Assembly (NCBI GenBank): GCA_038373865.1
Contig: JAXGGA010003365.1
Coordinates: 1-64,000, forward strand
Reading direction: 5' to 3'
Origin: Uloborus plumipes
Taxonomy: Eukaryota; Arthropoda; Arachnida; Araneae; Uloboridae
DNA: 64,000 nucleotides
The position numbers and the translations under genes are program-made. The notes beneath the pieces were generated by a model. It made no database searches, was not told where the DNA came from, and saw only the letters and a list, made by a program, of their open reading frames with translations. Shown here one piece after another: positions 58,567 through 64,000 of this stretch; the stretch's first letter is position 1; each line of letters starts with the position of its first letter.

Positions 58567-58732
58567 TTTACTTTAGAATTAGCCTTACAATCACAAATTT
58601 ACCTTACCAGCCTGAGTTAGCTCAAAAAACCTCTGCAGAATTTAAACGAGTCTCAGAAGAAATTATTTTAAACCTAGAAGCACTATATAGGAGAATACGA
58701 GGGCAACAAGCTGTAACAGTAATTTCCTTCAG
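58567..58732 (+). CDS. HSPG2: Perlecan exon: first half of SEA domain
   Basis: Acceptor TTTTTCTGTTTCAG, donor AG|GTACTT. It enters in phase 1 and leaves in phase 2. The peptide begins YFRISLTITNLPY, continues through ELAQKTSAEFKRVSEE and ends in TVISF. This follows vertebrate perlecan domain I segment by segment: the YFR opening, the Phe-x-x-Val-Ser-Glu helix, and the hydrophobic strand that ends in Phe. SEA domains sit next to O-glycosylated and glycosaminoglycan-bearing regions of extracellular proteins. Joined to the 35016-35289 exon, the junction codon is TTT (Phe). Joined to the candidate exon at 50910 it is GTT (Val). Only a 120-bp gap separates this exon from a transposon ending at 58444. 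Confidence 0.88.
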
Positions 58733-59139
58733 GTACTTGAACATGGATTTCCTTTGTTATATACAAAGAAAATTTAATTTCATGAATTTTTCTTATTTAT
58801 GTTAGATTTTATCAAAGTTCTAAATCCGCTTTTGTAAAGTTTGGCGAATGGGATGATTCCACCATAACATGAGTCAGATTTGTGCACTATTTTTGGTTTT
58901 TGAAGCTCTTTTTCATTAGTTCAGCATCAAAAAATCAAACATCAGGTAATACTATCATATTTTACTCATTTCATTAAACATTTACTTATTCATACATTAT
59001 TCTCAGTTTTAAATAATTAATTATAATTTCAAGTAACTTGTAATGTGTGTGAGTTTCACTTCGATTGTCACACACATTGCCTAGTTTTATAAAAGTAATG
59101 AGTGATTATAAAATCTGAGTATAATTATATTGTGCATGT

Positions 59140-60114
59140 GGGTCATTCCAGCGCAAATGGTACAAATCAGTCCCGAGACTTTGGAATTTTTAAAATCAAT
59201 TTTAATAACTACCGCCTATTATGTGTATTTTTTATTGGTTCTCCATTTAATTTTGCATAATCAAGTATCAATTGTTTACACTTAATTCATTTATAAAGGA
59301 CGCACAAAAAAATTTTTTTTTGTCGGAAGAAGGAGAAAATGACGTGTCCCAGCATAAAATTACTAGAATTTAAAATGTAATTTAAGATTAAGCTAAAATG
59401 TAACAACAAAATAAATAACACTGCATTGCACAAAAGATACTTCTGACACCATTTCTGCTGTTTATTACGCAAATGAAAAAAAAAAAAAATCCCTTAGAAA
59501 CACTATTATTTATCCATGTCCCTAGATTTTCTTTGTTTCTAACTGTCCACTCTGTTACAAACCTTTTGGAAATAAAATAAGTAATTGCATTCAATCTGAT
59601 ATATTTAAAAAAATATATAAGCTTTATAACTGCCATGATTAGCTTGCTGCATTGAATTATATATTCAGCAACCAAGATGAGTGTAATTCTTTTCTTATGA
59701 CAGTTAATTTGAACTGTTGGACGTCCACTCTGTTATACAGCCGTATTAATGATGGAAAAAAAAATTTTCTTGAATTTTCAGACAGACTTAGTTTTAGGCT
59801 GTTTATTCCACTTTATGTTTGTTCTGTGATTGTAACTTTTCTTTATGATTATAAAGATATTTTTTAAGGCTTTTTTGTCCACTCTGTTACACAAAGTGAT
59901 CAAAATATTTAAAATCCTTTCAAAAATGAGTCATGTACTAGCCATTTACACTTTATTATACACAAATAAATGGAAACTCAATAGAAAAAAATGTCACTAG
60001 TTGGCGGAAATTATTTAAATTGATAATCGTAACTAAACAGTTAATACTAATCTTAACTAAACAGTAACTAAACAGTTTCAGACATGATTTGTACCATTTT
60101 TGCTGGAATGACCC
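59140..60114. mobile_element. GGGTCATTCCA TIR element with iterated GTCCACTCTGTTAC word
   Basis: Ends GGGTCATTCCAGCGCAAATG and CATTTTTGCTGGAATGACCC, inverted with few mismatches through GGTACAAATC. Flanked by ATGT on both sides. GTCCACTCTGTTAC recurs near 59546, 59724 and 59879. No coding recognised. Lies in the intron between the two SEA exons. Confidence 0.7.
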
Positions 60115-60360
60115 ATGTACTTATTTCATAGCATATAAAATAAAGTAATATAAATTGCTTGAGTTTTTGATACCGATCTAATGAAAAAGGACTTTGAAAA
60201 GAAAAAATAGCATACAAATGTAATGTTACAGTGGAATCGCCCTACAGCAGCCATGCATAATATCTGTTAATGCATTTTTAATTTCTATTCATATATAAAA
60301 TGCCTGTATACATTATAAATGTCATAAATTTTATTTTAATCTCTGTATATTTTATTACAG

Positions 60361-60530
60361 GCCTTTACAACATTCCACAAGAGAACCTGTTCTAGTCACT
60401 TTTGATGTGGGATCTCTTGGAAACAATGACAGGAATAGCATAGAAAGTGTAGTCAAACAAGCAATTCTTTCAGGGTCTCTTGGAAACTATCAACTATCGT
60501 CTGAAGGTTTTGTAGTGAGAGATTTTGGAT
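60361..60530 (+). CDS. HSPG2: Perlecan exon: second half of SEA domain
   Basis: Acceptor TTTTATTACAG, donor GTAAGT. It enters in phase 2 and leaves in phase 1. The peptide includes VLVTFDVGSLGN, then IESVVKQAILSGSLGNYQLS and ends GFVVRDFG. It matches the C-terminal half of the perlecan SEA domain, which has the same F/L-DVGS-x-GN turn, the helix followed by SGS, and a closing strand that starts GF. No GSVVV autocleavage motif of the mucin kind is visible; the equivalent stretch is SGSLGNYQ, so cleavage is not expected, as in other perlecans. The 1.6-kb intron before it holds a 975-bp transposon (59140-60114). Confidence 0.88.
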
Positions 60531-61807
60531 GTAAGTATTGACATTCACACTTTCTTCCCCTTAAACTTTTGCTTAGTCCATTAGCACATTTTATTCCCAG
60601 AATTTCAAACTTTAGCTTATAATAGCTACATTACTTGAATTGAACAAACCTTTATGTATCATGATATAAAATATCAACTTTAAGGAAAAAAATATATTTT
60701 AAAAATAAGGATTTGTAAGTGTTCCGGGTGTGACTACTGTCAAACCTGAATGGAGAAATTATTATTTTTTAGATGCAAGACATTTTTAAGATAAAGTTCA
60801 TGCCTTGCATTAAAGTACATAATGTTCCCTAAAATTCCGGGAACAAAGTGCAATGTGAAATAGTCACATGTGTGCAAATGCCGCTTATATTTTCCGCATG
60901 CTTCATGCCGCTTATACTTCACCCTTTCCTTAAAGGTATTCAGTTCTTTTTCTGTAACAGCTTTAGCTGTGTAGACAATGAATCAACTGGGTGTTTAGCT
61001 GTTTCTTCAATTCAAAATCCATGAATCATTCATCTTGTGTTACATGCAAAAGAGCGTTTTGCAAACAGATTTAAAATATTCTCTAAATTTACCTCTAAAT
61101 GTACCTTTTAAGAGTTTTTTTTTTTTTTTTTGTTTAAAAAATAAAGTGCACTTTTAGCTTTGAATTTTCAAAGTAAGAAACATATTGGTCATCGAGTAAA
61201 ATGAGGCAGTGTAACAAAAGGCAAAATTAGAGTCAACACCTTTTTTTTGCACTTTTATTTATGTTGTCGTATTTTACTTAAATCTTTTTGCATAATTTCA
61301 AGCTATTTTTACAAATTATTGGAACTGTTAGAATAACTTGTAATAATATTACAGAACTTGCTATAATCCCCTTCTCCATTCACTTAAAAAAGAGATTTTC
61401 CTCAATAAATTATGAAAAATATAAAATTGTATTAAATGAAAGGTTTACCTTAATGTGTTAAAAAAATCTTTAAATCAACTTCATTAAAACACATTTCCTA
61501 ATGTAAATCATATAGTAAAATCACATTTTGTTCCTGACTTTAGCTTTGCAGTTACCCTTTTCCAAGCAGCAAAATATTTAAATTCTGGACATTAAGCAGC
61601 ATTTACAGTGGAAAGATTCCAGCTTCCTTGTGACTACTGCTTCGCATCCACAAGTTCAAAAAATGCTTTGTTGTAGAAAAAAGTGAGGTTACTCTTGTAA
61701 CCTGAAAAAATATGCTGTAAAAAGAAGGCAATACTTTCAAAAAAAAAAAAATTAAAAAAAAATGCTGCAATAATGTTGACTTGATTACTTATTAAAATGT
61801 TAAGCCT

Positions 61808-61924
61808 GTTTGCATTGCGAAATTTAACTCGGGCTACCTTCATCCGAGTTAATGATTACCTATTTCCCAAATAGCTTATCTTAACTCAGATGAAGGTAAC
61901 CCGGGTTAAATTTTGTAATGCAGA
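61808..61924. repeat. Small palindromic MITE before the LDLa exon
   Basis: TTTGCATTGCGAAATTTAAC, then CGGGCTACCTTCATC, mirrored by GATGAAGGTAACCCGGGTTA ending TTTTGTAATGCAGA. Arms of about 45 bp with a loop of about 25 bp. Confidence 0.7.
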
Positions 61925-61993
61925 TAGAGAGTGCTTTAGCCTTTGATTAGTGAAAAAAAAAGGCGACTCAAATTGTTCTTTTTTGTACTTTAG

Positions 61994-62146
61994 CTGATAT
62001 AACCTCCAGAGGTGACATTCCACGGCAAGAAGAACCTAGTTGTGCACCAAATCAACTTAGTTGTACATCTGGAGAATGTATCAACGCTGCAAAGAGATGT
62101 GATGGTGTGAAAGATTGTCAGGATGGTTCAGATGAGCTTGGATGTC
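61994..62146 (+). CDS. HSPG2: Perlecan exon: first LDL-receptor class A repeat (start of domain II)
   Basis: Acceptor TTTTGTACTTTAG, donor GTAAGT. Phase 1 in and phase 1 out, the usual symmetrical LDLa module. After a short linker with [14 protein letters not shown] come six cysteines in LDLa spacing ([30 protein letters not shown]). The acidic calcium-binding end reads DCQDGSDE, so all conserved ligand positions are present. The linker contains an RGD tripeptide; whether integrins use it is unknown. Perlecan domain II normally has several LDLa repeats, so more exons should follow beyond 64000. Confidence 0.9.
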
Positions 62147-62229
62147 GTAAGTGTAGTTTTAGTTTTGCAATGTATAGGAAATCAAATTTGTTTTGCTTTG
62201 TGAAAAATCTAAAAAATTAAATCGAGGGA

Positions 62230-62546
62230 GCGATCTCTCGATGACGTCATGAAATAATGCAAAATCTTGATTTTTCAAAACGTCATAACTCGGTCAATTT
62301 TTGTGGTAGAAGAGTGATTTTTTTTTAGTTTTAAACGTTACAGTGTCAAGAATGTTTTACTAAATATGATTGATAGGGGGGGGGGGGGGCTGTATAAAAA
62401 TTTAAATTTTGAACTTTTTCAAAATTTGATTTTTTGAAAAACATTGAATAGACCCAAAATTCCTTTCGTAATTTGGAGATTTTTTCCTAAATAAACTATA
62501 TGCTTATCTCTTACGGTTTAGAAATTAGCTATTGGTTCACGATTGG
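62230..62546. mobile_element. Half copy of the palindromic mariner MITE
   Basis: Matches 15281-15590 (right arm of the 14955-15610 element) from GCGATCTCTCGATGACGTCA to GCTATTGGTTCACGAT. It starts exactly at the palindrome centre and lacks the last 20 or so bases. Lies in the intron after the LDLa exon. Confidence 0.8.
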
Positions 62547-62945
62547 GTATGTTTGTGTGTAAATGATCTCAGCATTTGTGAATCAATTACTTCCATTATT
62601 TTATTCATCAGAATTGAAAGGAAGAAGATTAATATATTGACGCAATTTTTTACTTATTAATATAAGTTGCTAAAAGTAATCATTCATATAGGGTACTAAA
62701 AGCATTATATAATTATGGAAACCTAATGAATTAATTTTAAAAAGTTGCCCTCATTTTTCAGCATTCACCTTCTGTTAGTTGCATACTTTTTTCTGACATG
62801 GTGAATGACGTTGCATGTATGACATGTTTCAGCCTTTTTAAAAGTTAAATTAAAATTATTTTAGTTTAAATAATTAATTGCTATCTATTTGAGAATAGCT
62901 GTTTCATAATGTTTGTAAAATTTATGAGGCTATGTTGCATGATAA

Positions 62946-63274
62946 GGCCTATTCACATAACGACCGATCCGGCCAAACGAAGTGGTTTTTCGGACGTGAC
63001 AGAAGGAGGTGAAACTTTTTGAGCATTCGCACTACCTCTGTCCGAAAGTCACGTGAGGGTATTCCCTTACTAATTACAAAGAGCTCACACCTGGCGAGAG
63101 CCAATGAAGTCGCTACCGAAGAGCCGGTCTGGTTTCGGGCCCGGCGACATCTAGCATTCTAGAACGGCGACGGGAGCCAATTTTTCGGCGTGTTGTCATG
63201 GCAACAGTTTTCAAAAACCAGTTTCGCAGCGAAAAATTCGGTTCGGACGGCCGGTTTGGTCGTAATCTGAATAG
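62946..63274. mobile_element. MITE with CTATTCANATNACGACC ends
   Basis: GGCCTATTCACATAACGACC on the left and GGTCGTAATCTGAATAGCGC on the right are inverted repeats with a few mismatches. GGCCGG words lie inside both ends. More GC-rich than its surroundings. TSD not resolved. Confidence 0.6.
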
Positions 63275-64000
63275 CGCTATGCTCTGATGTGGGAAGTGTC
63301 AATTGAAACCAGATGAGAGAAACATACTCGAGGGATGAACTTGGAAGGTGCACTAATGAAAGATTAAAACATTTCTGAACCTTTAAACTTTTCCAATATT
63401 TAGGGCAACCCTGTTTTCAACTATCAAGTCTTTAATGAAGTCTGTACCACTTTTTAACTTAATATCATTGTACAGCTTGTGATTTTATCTGCAACTTTTC
63501 CATACAATATGTACGTTTTCCTTTGACTGTTAGTATTGTTGTTATGTGCTAAAGTTATTCTTTGTTTGTCAACTTATCCTAAATCTATAAAAAGTGCTTT
63601 TTGTTTCCCTGTTTTGAAAATAAACATGTATCTTCATTTTGAAAATTGACTTTCACTATACTTTTGTTATTCTGATATTTAAAGATTTTGACATAAGTTA
63701 TGTGCCTATAATATTGTTCTGTTAATTTATGTTTGTGCATCAGTAGTTTACTTAGTCTCCTTCTAATCTAAATGACACTTCACAGCGAAAAAAATCTCTC
63801 ACAAGCAAATAAAACCATTCTTATCAATTCTTAAGTATATTGACCCCGTGATCTTATTTACTTCTGGATATAGTGACAAACAATTGGGGCAGCATGCCCA
63901 GAAATATAAATGTATATTAATGCTATAAATTAAGCATACTTAACTCTTATGTTTAATTTTTAATATACCTGAATGTAACTTAATTAGATATAAATACAGT
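63275..64000. other. Perlecan intron DNA, nothing recognised
   Basis: AT-rich; no further LDLa exon seen before the window ends. Confidence 0.5.

Overview
The window is an AT-rich, intron-rich and very repeat-dense piece of an animal nuclear genome. The only host gene I can support is the 5' part of a perlecan gene (HSPG2, called trol in flies) on the + strand. The protein sequence and the kinds of transposons fit an arthropod, probably a chelicerate such as a spider. That placement is an inference from similarity to remembered families, not a database match. I see no bacterial-style operons, rRNA, functional tRNA or CRISPR array.

Perlecan layout: one acidic exon with two Ser-Gly glycosaminoglycan attachment sites (35016-35289), then a 23.3-kb intron, two exons that together make the SEA domain (58567-58732 and 60361-60530), and an exon for the first LDL-receptor class A repeat (61994-62146). 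All four have good splice sites and their phases fit end to end. The domain order (acidic Ser-Gly segment, SEA, LDLa) is that of perlecan domains I and II. The signal-peptide exon and everything after the first LDLa lie outside the window or were not found. A promoter-like segment with a tiny first-exon candidate at 50910-50943 could splice in frame onto the SEA exon.

Upstream of the gene (1-35 kb) the DNA is mostly nested transposons. A degenerate Penelope-like element with GIY-YIG endonuclease (2.8-6.35 kb) is split by a hAT element that itself holds a piggyBac MITE, and by a second hAT-like insert. A 4.45-kb element of unclear class (6.95-11.4 kb) holds a decayed piggyBac, which holds a SINE. 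A hAT-like element (13.0-16.9 kb) holds a palindromic mariner MITE. A foldback element made of about 170-bp repeats (24.86-31.86 kb) holds a piggyBac, which holds a Helitron, which holds a hAT MITE.

Inside the big perlecan intron and the next ones lie further elements: a hAT MITE, two hairpin-ended TIR elements, a truncated Tigger/pogo element, a 3-kb palindrome, SINEs (one carrying a Harbinger MITE), two mariner/pogo-like elements with iterated words, and a GGGTCATTCCA element. Many boundaries can be placed to the base because target-site duplications are still readable. The most unusual signals are the shared architecture of the GGGKCATTYCA elements, the hairpin-ended elements, the piggyBac subterminal palindromes, and CTCF-like words carried by repeats.
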